From Lachnospiraceae bacterium (GTDB taxonomy: Bacteria > Bacillota > Clostridia > Lachnospirales > Lachnospiraceae): a stretch of 37,074 bases of DNA. Below, in pieces: positions 17,232-25,122 of this stretch (position 1 is the first letter of the stretch; every line of letters starts with the position of its first letter). The stretch lies in the NCBI GenBank assembly GCA_015057665.1, contig SVDY01000022.1:1-37074 (forward strand). The letters run 5' to 3'. Both the position numbers and the translations under genes were made by a program. Below the pieces are notes generated by a model, which did no database searches, was not told the origin of the DNA, and worked only from the letters and a program-made list of their open reading frames with translations.

Positions 17232-19844
17232 ATGCCCAACTCCAAACAAAAAGTACGTGACCGTGATTATTATGGTGAATACCAGAAGAAAAGCTGTTAT
17301 AACGTAGATCAATGGATAAAAATCATCTCCAATGAGGCTTTTGTCAGCCCTACGGAACTTTCGATCCTAAAAGAAATCTTTTTATCGGCCAACCATGCTG
17401 CATCTCTTTCTCAGCTTGGATTCCGTCATAAGAAAGATCCTTCTTACTTCGTAGTCAAAATGAATCAGCTTGCATCGAACATCGGCAGACCTAATGGCTA
17501 TTCTGTAGATGTTGATCTGGATGGTAATGAATACTGGTGGTATCTTCTGTTCTGGGGCAAGAATACAAAACTTGCCGGTCTGGAATGGAAGCTTCTTCCG
17601 GAACTGGCAGAAGCAATAGAATATCTGTATCCGGAACTTGAGGATCAATACAACTCCTATATGAGCGAGATTGAACGAAGCGAACAGATCCGCTATACAA
17701 AAGAAGACTCTGTCTGGATTGCTTCTACTTTGCTCCTCTTTGAAAAAGTATATTTGGAACATCCGACGGATATCTACGATCTTCTTTTAATGCAATATGA
17801 AGTTTCCCAGCGTTCTCAGAAAATCTATGGACAGGACGTTGATGTGGATATTATTACAGACAACTGTAATGCGGATTCCTCCAGATGTGTTTTCCCTTAT
17901 CTTAGGGACATTGATAAATACTGGAGAGTCTGTTATCCCGGCGAATTGGAAGACGCTGTCCTGCGCCCGGAAAAAATCGATTATAACGCTTATGTTCCGT
18001 CTAAATTCGGCTTTGTCAAAATCAAAGAGCTCTGTGAATTTTTAGAGACTGATTATTGTAAACTGACCGATCCCAACTATATAGAGATTGACGAGTCCAA
18101 TCCTTTTTATAAAATGATCAACTTTATTAAAGAAAATGGCCGAAGAAGGTATATGGACCTGACTGCACCTACGGAAGAAGATATTGAACGATTTCTGAAC
18201 CAAAAGGAACGAAGCAAGGAAGCTTTAAATGAATTTCATTCCCTTGGCCGCATTCTTACACTTCAGTATCCATCTTTTACACAGACAGAACAGGCTTCCT
18301 GGCTGGAACGTGACAATACAACCATTAAAAGCTGTTGGATCGACTCCTATGAGCTAAAGGATTATAAAGGCTTTGGTCCCACATTTTCTATTCTATGTGG
18401 ACAAAATGATGATCAGAAAGGAAAGATCATCTTCTCTGTATTGCTGAACTTTCCAATTGAATCTGCAGAACTTACAGAAAAGATTATGGAGAAATGCGGT
18501 AATCTGACCGTACTGACATCTGCCAATTTTAAAGTTGAAAAAAGTATCCGGATGGATACCATTTACAGTGCTGCCTTCGGCAATTCTATTCTGGCCTATA
18601 CTTCTTTTGAGGAACAAGCTGTATTAGAAGAATCTTTGCAGGACGTTACATCAAAATTTGAAACGGCAATTCAGATTTTGGCTTCCTATTATCTGGATAT
18701 TATAGAATCCGTATATGCTCCGGCACAAAAAACGGAAGAAGAAACTGTCGCAGCACTGGATACACAATCAGAAAACACTCCTTCTCCTGCTTCTACAACA
18801 GGAACCAGTGGAGAAACTAATTCTATTCCAATATCAGCTGTATCAGAATCTGTTACGAAAAGAAGAACACCAATGCAGTCTCATGAAGACCGTAAGGATT
18901 CTTCCTTTACACTTTACCCTAAAAACATTCTTATTCAGGGTCCGTCCGGATGTGGAAAGCTGGAACAGGCTGTCCGGATCTGCATAGGTATTATCGAGGG
19001 CTCTCCTCTGAAAGATATCCAAAACGAATCCTACATGGAGATTTTGAAACGCTTTGGCACTTATCAGGAAGAAGGCAGAATTTTATTTACAGGAGGTACC
19101 GGGATTTCTTTCGAAGACTGGATGGAAGGTCCTTATGGAGAAGGAAGATTTGTGACTTTTACCAATCAAATTACTTCCGGCCGTTATGTATGCCTCATAG
19201 AAGATTTTTCAGCGGATAATATAAAAAATGTGATGAAAGATGCATTCTGTCTTCTTGCACCGGAAAAACGGGAAGGACAGCCGGCCTATGTACGCACAGA
19301 GCTTCCAGGCTCTTTACAGCCATATTCTCTCCCATCCAATTTATTTCTTATAGGTATAACAGATTCCAGCCTGTCTTCTCTTAAGATAGATTCCATCAAC
19401 CCGATCTTCCACATCCAGCATATGTCCTGCCAGGATGACTATTGGATGAATCTTGATCTTGATGGATTGAACATAAATACTATGCTTCACACCATGAATC
19501 AACGCCTTGCCTATTTCATCGGATCGGAATATCAAATCGGACATAAATTATTTGATGATTTAAAATCAGATAAATCACTACATTCACTTGGAACCATTAT
19601 GTATGGAAAGATTCTTCCTTTATTGCATCATTTTTTTGTGACAGCAGGTTACAAAGATCCATACGAAGGGCTCTACTTTATCTTTGGTGACTTTAAAAAG
19701 TCAAAACCAGAATACGAACTTATTCAAAAAGAGACCATGAATCCTGATGAAATCTTTGGTAAAGATTTGAATTTCACAGAAAAAACAGTTTACCGTATTC
19801 AAAAATCAGCATTTTTTGAATTAAATAGTTATCTTGAATTATAA
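17232..19844 (+). CDS. McrB-like AAA protein with degenerate nucleotide-binding motifs
   Basis: An 870-residue cytosolic protein. The C-terminal third matches the AAA module of McrB: Walker A-like GPSGCGKL (~570-577), GGTGISFEDWMEG (~619-631, like the McrB SYEDFxEG segment), CLIEDFSADN (~654, Walker B and following helix), LPSNLFLIGITDS (~700, where McrB has IGTMNTAD), QIGHKLF (~768) and a final PLLHHFF region. Key residues are changed: Leu replaces Ser/Thr after the Walker A Lys, Walker B reads ED instead of DE, the NTAD guanine motif is absent, and the RRRF arginine pair is missing. Residues ~497-560 form a Ser/Thr/Glu-rich linker. The N-terminal ~490 residues (WWYLLFWGK; EWKLLPELAEAI) are of unknown function. 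AAGGAG lies 10 nt before the ATG. No McrC or methylase gene is near. It could be a structural or regulatory relic of a restriction-type GTPase or an uncharacterised defence component. Confidence 0.75.
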   Translation: MPNSKQKVRDRDYYGEYQKKSCYNVDQWIKIISNEAFVSPTELSILKEIFLSANHAASLSQLGFRHKKDPSYFVVKMNQLASNIGRPNGYSVDVDLDGNEYWWYLLFWGKNTKLAGLEWKLLPELAEAIEYLYPELEDQYNSYMSEIERSEQIRYTKEDSVWIASTLLLFEKVYLEHPTDIYDLLLMQYEVSQRSQKIYGQDVDVDIITDNCNADSSRCVFPYLRDIDKYWRVCYPGELEDAVLRPEKIDYNAYVPSKFGFVKIKELCEFLETDYCKLTDPNYIEIDESNPFYKMINFIKENGRRRYMDLTAPTEEDIERFLNQKERSKEALNEFHSLGRILTLQYPSFTQTEQASWLERDNTTIKSCWIDSYELKDYKGFGPTFSILCGQNDDQKGKIIFSVLLNFPIESAELTEKIMEKCGNLTVLTSANFKVEKSIRMDTIYSAAFGNSILAYTSFEEQAVLEESLQDVTSKFETAIQILASYYLDIIESVYAPAQKTEEETVAALDTQSENTPSPASTTGTSGETNSIPISAVSESVTKRRTPMQSHEDRKDSSFTLYPKNILIQGPSGCGKLEQAVRICIGIIEGSPLKDIQNESYMEILKRFGTYQEEGRILFTGGTGISFEDWMEGPYGEGRFVTFTNQITSGRYVCLIEDFSADNIKNVMKDAFCLLAPEKREGQPAYVRTELPGSLQPYSLPSNLFLIGITDSSLSSLKIDSINPIFHIQHMSCQDDYWMNLDLDGLNINTMLHTMNQRLAYFIGSEYQIGHKLFDDLKSDKSLHSLGTIMYGKILPLLHHFFVTAGYKDPYEGLYFIFGDFKKSKPEYELIQKETMNPDEIFGKDLNFTEKTVYRIQKSAFFELNSYLEL

Positions 19845-19865
19845 TCATAGCTGACAAATCACCGG

Positions 19866-19949
19866 AAGCGCCAGAAGGTGCATTCCGGGATTGTAAGCGG
19901 TCGCCAAGGTCTCGAGCAAGCTCGGACTTTGGCTCGTCGCTGACACAAA
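19866..19949 (+). repeat. 84-nt structured intergenic element, copy 1
   Basis: AAGCGCC and GGTGCATT form a hairpin (extended here by CCGGAA with TTCCGG and one bulged A). A second long hairpin pairs CCAAGGTC with GACTTTGG, and AGCG pairs with CGCT around it. The element ends CGCTGACACAAA. A same-length copy is at 35387-35470. It lies 21 nt after the McrB-like stop and directly before the terminator. Confidence 0.7.
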
Positions 19950-19995
19950 AAGAGGATGTTCATTACCCGGTCAGGGAATAGGAACATCCTCTTTT
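19948..19995. terminator. Bidirectional intrinsic terminator
   Basis: A perfect 14-bp stem (AAAAGAGGATGTTC with GAACATCCTCTTTT) and a 20-nt loop give T-runs in both directions. It lies between the convergent McrB-like (+) and XerD-like (-) genes and can end both transcripts. Confidence 0.9.
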
Positions 19996-20002
19996 ATTAT
20001 CT

Positions 20003-20731
20003 TTATAATTCACCTTGCTTTATGGAATAGAGAGTAATCTCTTTTTCTATTCCAGCTTCTTTTGCATAATTCTTAATTGTCTTCCAGAATCCCTGTCTGG
20101 ACATAGGATTACCATAACGATTCGGGAAGAGCCAGTCTTCCGGTTCCAATCTTCGATAGTTTATGTAAGCCTCCAGTGCCTCTTTTGTATCTTCATTTAA
20201 TAGATATGTTTTATCCTGTTTACCACAAGAATAACTTAAACAGTTTCTCCCTAAATCTACGGAAGATACTTTCAATTTCACTAATTCCGATATGGACATC
20301 TTCATGTTGTATAAAAGAAGCAACATAGCTCTGTCTCTTAAACCTTTAAAAGAAAAAACGACTGGCGGATTCAGCAGTTTCTCCATCTCGCTCCGATTTA
20401 AAACAGGATTTGGAGTTCCATCGGCCTTTGGAAGTTTTATTCCAAGTGCAGGATTCATACTCATATATTGCATATCACATAAATACTGAAACAAAGATTT
20501 GATTGCAATAAAACTGCGTGTTATGGTAGCTGCTGCATAACCGTAATCCTGAAGATGCTTCCTATATGTCTGTAAAATTCCATAATCTACCTTCGTTAAT
20601 TCTTCTACTCCGTTCTTTTCTAAAAAAGTTACCAGTTTTTTCAAATCACGGCTATAAGATTTAAATGTATTCTCACTCACTTGCTTCCCATTATGTAAAA
20701 AAAACAAGTATTCATCCACAAGCTTTATCAT
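20003..20731 (-). CDS. XerD-like tyrosine recombinase homologue, catalytically degenerate
   Basis: A 242-residue protein with the SAM-like core-binding domain of tyrosine recombinases (TFKSYSRDLKKLVTFLE, then YGYAAATITRSFIAIKSLFQYL and MNPALGIKLPK) and the start of the catalytic domain (GLRDRAMLLLLYNMK). The first catalytic Arg position (GLRVSEL in XerD) reads MSISEL, the HxLRH box reads YSIKQ, and the chain stops three residues later, so the second His and the Tyr are absent. Only the beta-hairpin Lys (GKQDK) may remain. The gene ends 8 nt from a terminator, so no lost 3' part is left in place. AAGGGGG lies 7 nt before the second of two ATGs. The neighbouring SpoIIM-like gene recalls the firmicute spoIIM-xerD area. 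It may be a DNA-binding protein without recombinase activity. Confidence 0.8.
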   Translation of the reverse strand: MIKLVDEYLFFLHNGKQVSENTFKSYSRDLKKLVTFLEKNGVEELTKVDYGILQTYRKHLQDYGYAAATITRSFIAIKSLFQYLCDMQYMSMNPALGIKLPKADGTPNPVLNRSEMEKLLNPPVVFSFKGLRDRAMLLLLYNMKMSISELVKLKVSSVDLGRNCLSYSCGKQDKTYLLNEDTKEALEAYINYRRLEPEDWLFPNRYGNPMSRQGFWKTIKNYAKEAGIEKEITLYSIKQGEL

Positions 20732-20747
20732 CATTTATCCCCCTTGA

Positions 20748-20784
20748 TTCAAGTCTCGCCCGCGAGACTCGCTGCTGGATCCGC
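20748..20784 (-). repeat. Dispersed pseudoknot-like element, copy B
   Basis: On the minus strand CGAGTCT, a CGCGGGCG loop and AGACTTG form the main stem (one G-U pair). The upstream arm that should pair with the loop reads CCAGC, one mismatch away from GCGGG. This copy lies in the leader just upstream of the XerD-like gene, not before a terminator. Confidence 0.55.
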
Positions 20785-20886
20785 TTCCCCATAATCGACA
20801 TTTTCCACAGCGAATCCATGCGCATCTTCACAGAGCGTATATCAGATGGGAGATATCACCCGCCACTGATACTGAGTACTTTGTAT

Positions 20887-20892
20887 ACTATA
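20887..20892 (-). promoter_or_regulatory. Probable extended -10 for the XerD-like gene
   Basis: TGGTATAGT on the minus strand gives an extended -10. No good -35 is seen 17 nt upstream. The 150-nt leader would contain pseudoknot-like copy B. Confidence 0.4.
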
Positions 20893-20958
20893 CCATAGTT
20901 TCCAGAAAATAGGAAGTATTTTTAACAAACATATTGTATTTTTTTAAACACAATTGAA

Positions 20959-21492
20959 TTATTTGTAGGTGAAAATTCTCTGCCCTGCTTTAAAATTTAT
21001 CGCTAATTCTACTATTATCAGAATAATTGTCACAATAACACCAATAGAACAAAGATTTGTAAAGTTGATTTTCTTATAGACATTGTCAATTTCTATTCCA
21101 ATCTGACCCATCTTTTTCAAAAGCAAAAATCCGAAGAATTGCGGAATTAAAATTACACTCATACAGATTGCATTTCCAATATTATAATAAAAGGTACATA
21201 AAGATAAAAAAAGACCTGTTAAAAAAGCAAAACAGAATTCCAGAATAAAAAGTGCGGCATGTTTTGACAACTGAAAATATAGAAGAAAAATAAAAAGTAT
21301 CTGTTTTCCTCTTTTTACGAAAAGGTAGAAAAAAAGATCTTGTCCACCAATGGAATCTATTTGTTTTAGGTTTTGAAACCCTTCCATGATACAATCCGCA
21401 TATTCTTTATGAGTATGAAAAACAAAATTTATAAATAGAATCCCCAATAAAAGCCCCAGATAATATAGGCACATAGAAAGTTTGTTATTCAT
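20959..21492 (-). CDS. Putative SpoIIM-like membrane protein
   Basis: This 177-residue protein is very hydrophobic, with about five membrane spans (near 8-25, 60-75, 80-100, 107-125 and 150-168). The layout, a first span GLLLGILFIN, a long loop, then paired spans with VILIPQFFGFLLL containing a conserved-looking Pro-Gln, resembles the engulfment protein SpoIIM (about 210 residues). The gene sits next to a xerD-like gene, as spoIIM does in many Firmicutes. I have no catalytic motif to confirm this, so it stays tentative. SpoIIM in the forespore/mother cell complex with SpoIIP and SpoIID drives engulfment. Two tandem 17-bp repeats lie upstream. Confidence 0.55.
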   Translation of the reverse strand: MNNKLSMCLYYLGLLLGILFINFVFHTHKEYADCIMEGFQNLKQIDSIGGQDLFFYLFVKRGKQILFIFLLYFQLSKHAALFILEFCFAFLTGLFLSLCTFYYNIGNAICMSVILIPQFFGFLLLKKMGQIGIEIDNVYKKINFTNLCSIGVIVTIILIIVELAINFKAGQRIFTYK

Positions 21493-21547
21493 TCCCGACC
21501 TCTTTTATTCAAAACTTTTCTATTATTTTATGCTGATAATTTCATCT

Positions 21548-21581
21548 TAGAACAAAGTTTCTTATAGAACAAAGTTTCTTA
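21548..21581. repeat. Tandem 17-bp direct repeat (two copies plus a partial third)
   Basis: TAGAACAAAGTTTCTTA occurs twice head to tail (21548-21564, 21565-21581), followed by a partial TAGAA. Each unit has AGAA/TTCT ends. It lies ~56 nt upstream of the SpoIIM-like start and just beyond the rny terminator, so it may be an operator. Confidence 0.7.
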
Positions 21582-21590
21582 TAGAAAAAC

Positions 21591-21622
21591 AAAAAAATAG
21601 CTGAACGAAACTGTTCAGCTAT
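21591..21622 (-). terminator. Intrinsic terminator of rny
   Basis: On the minus strand a 10-bp stem (ATAGCTGAAC with GTTCAGCTAT) with a 6-nt loop is followed by seven T residues, 5 nt after the rny stop. Confidence 0.92.
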
Positions 21623-21627
21623 CTTGT

Positions 21628-23172
21628 TTATTTTGCATAATCTGTTGCTCTGCTTTCGCGAATAACATTTACTTTAATCTGTCCAGGATATTCTAACTCA
21701 TTCTCAATCTGTTTAGAAATATCTCGAGCCAGTAAAATCATATCTGCATCATTTACCTGCTCAGGAACAACCATTACACGAATTTCGCGGCCTGCCTGAA
21801 TTGCAAAAGTCTTATCTACGCCCTTGAATGCAGTTGCAATCTCTTCTAACTGTCTTAATCTGGTTGTATATGTTTCCAGAGTCTCTCTTCTTGCCCCTGG
21901 TCTTGCAGCTGAAATAGTATCAGCAGCCTGTACAATACATGCGATTAAGGAAGTAGGTTCTACATCACCGTGATGGGACTGTACCGCATTGATAACGATC
22001 GGAGATTCTTTGTATCGCTTACATAAGTCAACACCAATTGAAATATGAGAACCTTCTAATTCCTGATCAACGGATTTACCGATATCATGAAGAAGACCTG
22101 CTCTCTTCGCCATTCTAACATCAACGCCAATCTCACCGGCAATTAAACCGGATAACATAGATACTTCAATAGAATGTTTTAACGCATTCTGACCATAACT
22201 GGTTCTGAATTTCATCTTACCAAGTAAACGTACTAATTCAGGATGAATACCGTGAACACCAACTTCTAATGTAGCAGCTTCACCTTCTGCTCTCATCATG
22301 GCTTCCACTTCTTTTTGTGCCTTTTCAACCATCTCTTCAATTCTGGCTGGATGAATACGTCCATCTAAAATCAGCTTTTCAAGAGCGATTCTGGCAACTT
22401 CTCTTCGAATTGGATCAAAACTGGAAAGAATTACTGCTTCCGGTGTGTCATCAATAATTAAATCTACACCTGTCAATGTCTCAAGAGTACGAATATTACG
22501 TCCTTCACGTCCGATAATTCTGCCCTTCATCTCATCGTTCGGAAGCTGAACTAAAGAAATTGTTGTCTCAGACACATGGTCTGCTGCACATCTCTGGATG
22601 GCTGTTACAACATATTCTTTGGCTTTCTTGTCTGCTTCTTCTTTTGCTCTGGTCTCCATCTCTTTGATCATCAGAGCAGTTTCATGTTTCACTTCATCCT
22701 CTACGGTTTTAAGTAGATATTCTTTTGCCTGTTCAGAGGTTAATCCGGAAATACGTTCCAGTTCCTGTAACTGTTTTGCCTGCATCTCTTCTACCTTGAC
22801 ACGCTGTTTGTCAAGTGCAGATTCTTTATGAGCAAGAGCATTCTCTTTTTTCTCTAAAGCATCCGCTTTACGATCTACAGACTCTTCCTTGTTAATGACT
22901 CTCTTTTCCATGCGCTGAAGCTCAGCTCTACGTTCTCTTGTTTCCTTTTCGAATTCATTCTTTGCCTTTAAAGATTCTTCTTTTGCTTCAAGTAAAGCTT
23001 CTCTCTTCTTGGATTCCGCAGTTTTGAGCGCATCATCTATAATCTTTCTGGCTTTGTCTTCTGCACTGCCAATCTTGGCTTCCGCAATCTTCTTACGATA
23101 TGTAATAACAACTGCAGCTGTTACAGGACATGCGATTACCAGAGTAATTAATACGGAAATCAATACATCCAC
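21628..23172 (-). CDS. rny: Ribonuclease Y
   Basis: A membrane-anchored endoribonuclease that starts mRNA decay. One N-terminal span ([21 protein letters not shown]), a long charged coiled coil (~residues 35-200), a KH domain with [15 protein letters not shown], and the HD nuclease domain with [10 protein letters not shown] and the later QSHHGDVEP are all present in 514 residues. The start is GTG (23170-23172) with AAGGAGGTG at good spacing. It has its own strong promoter and terminator. The recA-recX-rny order is common in Firmicutes. Confidence 0.97.
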   Translation of the reverse strand: MDVLISVLITLVIACPVTAAVVITYRKKIAEAKIGSAEDKARKIIDDALKTAESKKREALLEAKEESLKAKNEFEKETRERRAELQRMEKRVINKEESVDRKADALEKKENALAHKESALDKQRVKVEEMQAKQLQELERISGLTSEQAKEYLLKTVEDEVKHETALMIKEMETRAKEEADKKAKEYVVTAIQRCAADHVSETTISLVQLPNDEMKGRIIGREGRNIRTLETLTGVDLIIDDTPEAVILSSFDPIRREVARIALEKLILDGRIHPARIEEMVEKAQKEVEAMMRAEGEAATLEVGVHGIHPELVRLLGKMKFRTSYGQNALKHSIEVSMLSGLIAGEIGVDVRMAKRAGLLHDIGKSVDQELEGSHISIGVDLCKRYKESPIVINAVQSHHGDVEPTSLIACIVQAADTISAARPGARRETLETYTTRLRQLEEIATAFKGVDKTFAIQAGREIRVMVVPEQVNDADMILLARDISKQIENELEYPGQIKVNVIRESRATDYAK

Positions 23173-23221
23173 AGGAGCACCTCCTTATTTAGTTTTTCTT
23201 GTACAAAAGTACAACAGTTAA

Positions 23222-23250
23222 ATTGTACACTTCTTTATAACAAATGTCAA
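23222..23250 (-). promoter_or_regulatory. Sigma-A promoter of rny
   Basis: On the minus strand TTGACA (23245-23250), exact 17-nt spacer, TACAAT (23222-23227). A TTGTAC-AAAA-GTACAA inverted repeat (23199-23214) lies just after the expected transcription start. Confidence 0.88.
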
Positions 23251-23279
23251 GGGATGCTCTGTTTAAGATTAAATTTTTG

Positions 23280-23876
23280 TTACATATTTGAAATTTGACG
23301 AATAATGTCTTTTATCATTGAGGAATCATATCCCTTTCTGGCAAAATATTGATACGTTTTTGCACTTTTTTCATAAGAGGTGCCTTTTTTCCTGTTCCAA
23401 TAACGTTCTACGACAGGCATCAGGTCATCACGGTCATTCTCCTCCTTGATTTGAGACAGGATATGATCCGGTATTCCTTTCATGGAAAGCTGGTACTTTA
23501 ACTGCCTGATGCTTTTGGAATGCTTACGCACCGCAATATAATCTTCAGCATAACGAAAATCATCTAAATAATGACGTTCTCTTCCGTAATGAAGGATTTC
23601 TTCTATGATATGTTCCGGATAACAGGCTTTATGAAGTTTGTCTTTCACTTCCTTCTCCGTATAATCTCTGGATGCCAGAAGACAAATCAGATAATTCCTG
23701 CCTCGTGGAAAAACCAGTTCCTTATATATCCATTGAAGCTGCTCCTCTGTCAGTTCCCGGCCTTCAGAAAGTTCCAGACTGCGTTCTTCCTTTCTGCCCA
23801 GGGGAAAAGTGCTGCCATCTTCCAAATATATAATACAACGCCCAGCTGAGGCTTCTTCTAATCTAACAATTCGCAT
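23280..23876 (-). CDS. recX: Regulatory protein RecX
   Basis: A small all-helical modulator that binds RecA filaments. Its 198 residues carry the three-helix repeats of the family: ICLLASRDYTEKEVKDKLHK, then YLDDFRYAEDYIAVRK and the LKYQLSMKGIPDHILSQI segment. It lies 23 nt downstream of recA on the same strand and is likely co-transcribed with it. Confidence 0.93.
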   Translation of the reverse strand: MRIVRLEEASAGRCIIYLEDGSTFPLGRKEERSLELSEGRELTEEQLQWIYKELVFPRGRNYLICLLASRDYTEKEVKDKLHKACYPEHIIEEILHYGRERHYLDDFRYAEDYIAVRKHSKSIRQLKYQLSMKGIPDHILSQIKEENDRDDLMPVVERYWNRKKGTSYEKSAKTYQYFARKGYDSSMIKDIIRQISNM

Positions 23877-23899
23877 CTAATCATTCGTATCCTTTAACC

Positions 23900-24991
23900 C
23901 TATTCTGTCATTGATTTATTCGAATCTATATTCAAATCTTTGTCCGCATCTTCTTTTGAACTGTCCAGCTGGTAAAAGGCTCTGACTTTACACTCTACCT
24001 CTTCCATCATTGCAGGGTGTTCTAAAAGATAAAGTTTCGCATTCTCACGGCCCTGACCGATACGGGTTCCTTCATAGGAATACCATGCACCGCTCTTATT
24101 CACAACATTACAGCTTGCTGCAAGATCCAAAATATCACCTTCACGGGAAATACCTTTACCAAACATAATATCGAATTCTGCTTCCTTGAAAGGAGGGGCA
24201 ATCTTATTCTTTACAACCTTAACTCTTGTTCTGTTACCAATAATCTCACCGCTCTGTTTAATGGACTCGATTCTTCTTACATCAAGACGTACGGAAGCGT
24301 AGAACTTAAGTGCACGTCCGCCTGTTGTTGTCTCCGGATTACCAAACATAACGCCCACTTTCTCACGAAGCTGGTTAATGAACACTACAACACAGTTATA
24401 CTTATTAATATGTCCTGTAAGCTTACGAAGAGCCTTGGACATAAGACGGGCATGAAGTCCCACCTGTGTATCGCCCATATCACCATCAATCTCAGCCTTC
24501 GGTACGAGGGCTGCTACAGAGTCAATGATAATAATATCCATAGCTCCGGAACGAAGCATTGTCTCTGCAATCTCCAGAGCCTGTTCTCCATTATCCGGCT
24601 GGGAAATATAAAGATTCTCAATGTCTACACCGATATTCTTCGCATATACCGGGTCAAGTGCATGTTCCGCATCAATAAATCCGGCGATTCCGCCTCTTTT
24701 TTGTACTTCAGATATCATATGTAATGCAACCGTTGTCTTACCACTGGACTCCGGTCCATAAATCTCTACAATACGTCCCTTTGGAACACCGCCTGCTCCA
24801 AGAGCAATGTCAAGACTTAAAGAGCCTGTAGGTACAGTTTCTACCTGCATATGGGCAGAGTTGTCCCCCAGCTTCATAACAGATCCTTTCCCGTACTCCT
24901 TCTCAATATCTGCAATAGCACGTTTCAATGCGCTTAATTTTTCTTCGTTTACCATATTATTAGCCTTATTATTTGTCATGTTATTTGCCAT
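23900..24991 (-). CDS. recA: Recombinase RecA
   Basis: The strand-exchange protein and SOS co-protease. Walker [10 protein letters not shown], Walker [11 protein letters not shown], the L2 region [18 protein letters not shown] and the C-terminal acidic tail are all intact. The open frame begins at 25027, but the -10 hexamer of the promoter abuts that ATG, so the transcript would start after it. I therefore prefer the ATG at 24989-24991 (MANNMTNNK, 363 residues). The ATG at 24953-24955 ([10 protein letters not shown]) is also possible. The Asn/Met-rich N-terminal stretch comes from a near-repeat of AATAATATG-type DNA. recX follows. A LexA-like box overlaps the -35. Confidence 0.97.
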   Translation of the reverse strand: MANNMTNNKANNMVNEEKLSALKRAIADIEKEYGKGSVMKLGDNSAHMQVETVPTGSLSLDIALGAGGVPKGRIVEIYGPESSGKTTVALHMISEVQKRGGIAGFIDAEHALDPVYAKNIGVDIENLYISQPDNGEQALEIAETMLRSGAMDIIIIDSVAALVPKAEIDGDMGDTQVGLHARLMSKALRKLTGHINKYNCVVVFINQLREKVGVMFGNPETTTGGRALKFYASVRLDVRRIESIKQSGEIIGNRTRVKVVKNKIAPPFKEAEFDIMFGKGISREGDILDLAASCNVVNKSGAWYSYEGTRIGQGRENAKLYLLEHPAMMEEVECKVRAFYQLDSSKEDADKDLNIDSNKSMTE

Positions 24992-25027
24992 ATTATCTAT
25001 CTGCCTTTCTTCATATTCAGTGTTCAT

Positions 25028-25056
25028 AGTATAACACAGTCCTCAAAAAAAAACAA
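25028..25056 (-). promoter_or_regulatory. Promoter of recA
   Basis: On the minus strand TTGTTT (25051-25056), 17-nt spacer containing a T-run, TATACT (25028-25033) with an extended TG. It directly abuts the first in-frame ATG of the recA frame. Confidence 0.75.
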
Positions 25057-25062
25057 GTGTTT
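25051..25062. promoter_or_regulatory. Candidate LexA (SOS) box over the recA -35
   Basis: AAAC-N4-GTTT is a perfect palindrome, one base per arm away from the firmicute GAAC-N4-GTTC SOS box, and it overlaps the -35. Repression of recA by LexA would fit this position. Confidence 0.5.
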
Positions 25063-25093
25063 GTTTTGTAAAAAAATGTAAGCCATAGATAGT

Positions 25094-25122
25094 AAAAAAA
25101 CCGGCCTGAATGATTTCAGGCC
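25094..25122 (-). terminator. Intrinsic terminator overlapping the cinA stop
   Basis: GGCCTGAA pairs with TTCAGGCC around a 4-nt loop, followed by seven T residues on the minus strand. The cinA stop codon lies inside the 5' arm. Confidence 0.92.

Noticed and set aside
20003..20731. Integrase of a mobile island carrying the McrB-like gene
   Set aside because: It lacks all key catalytic residues, no attachment-site repeat or tRNA gene is seen, and the SpoIIM-like neighbour points to a chromosomal xerD-type locus.
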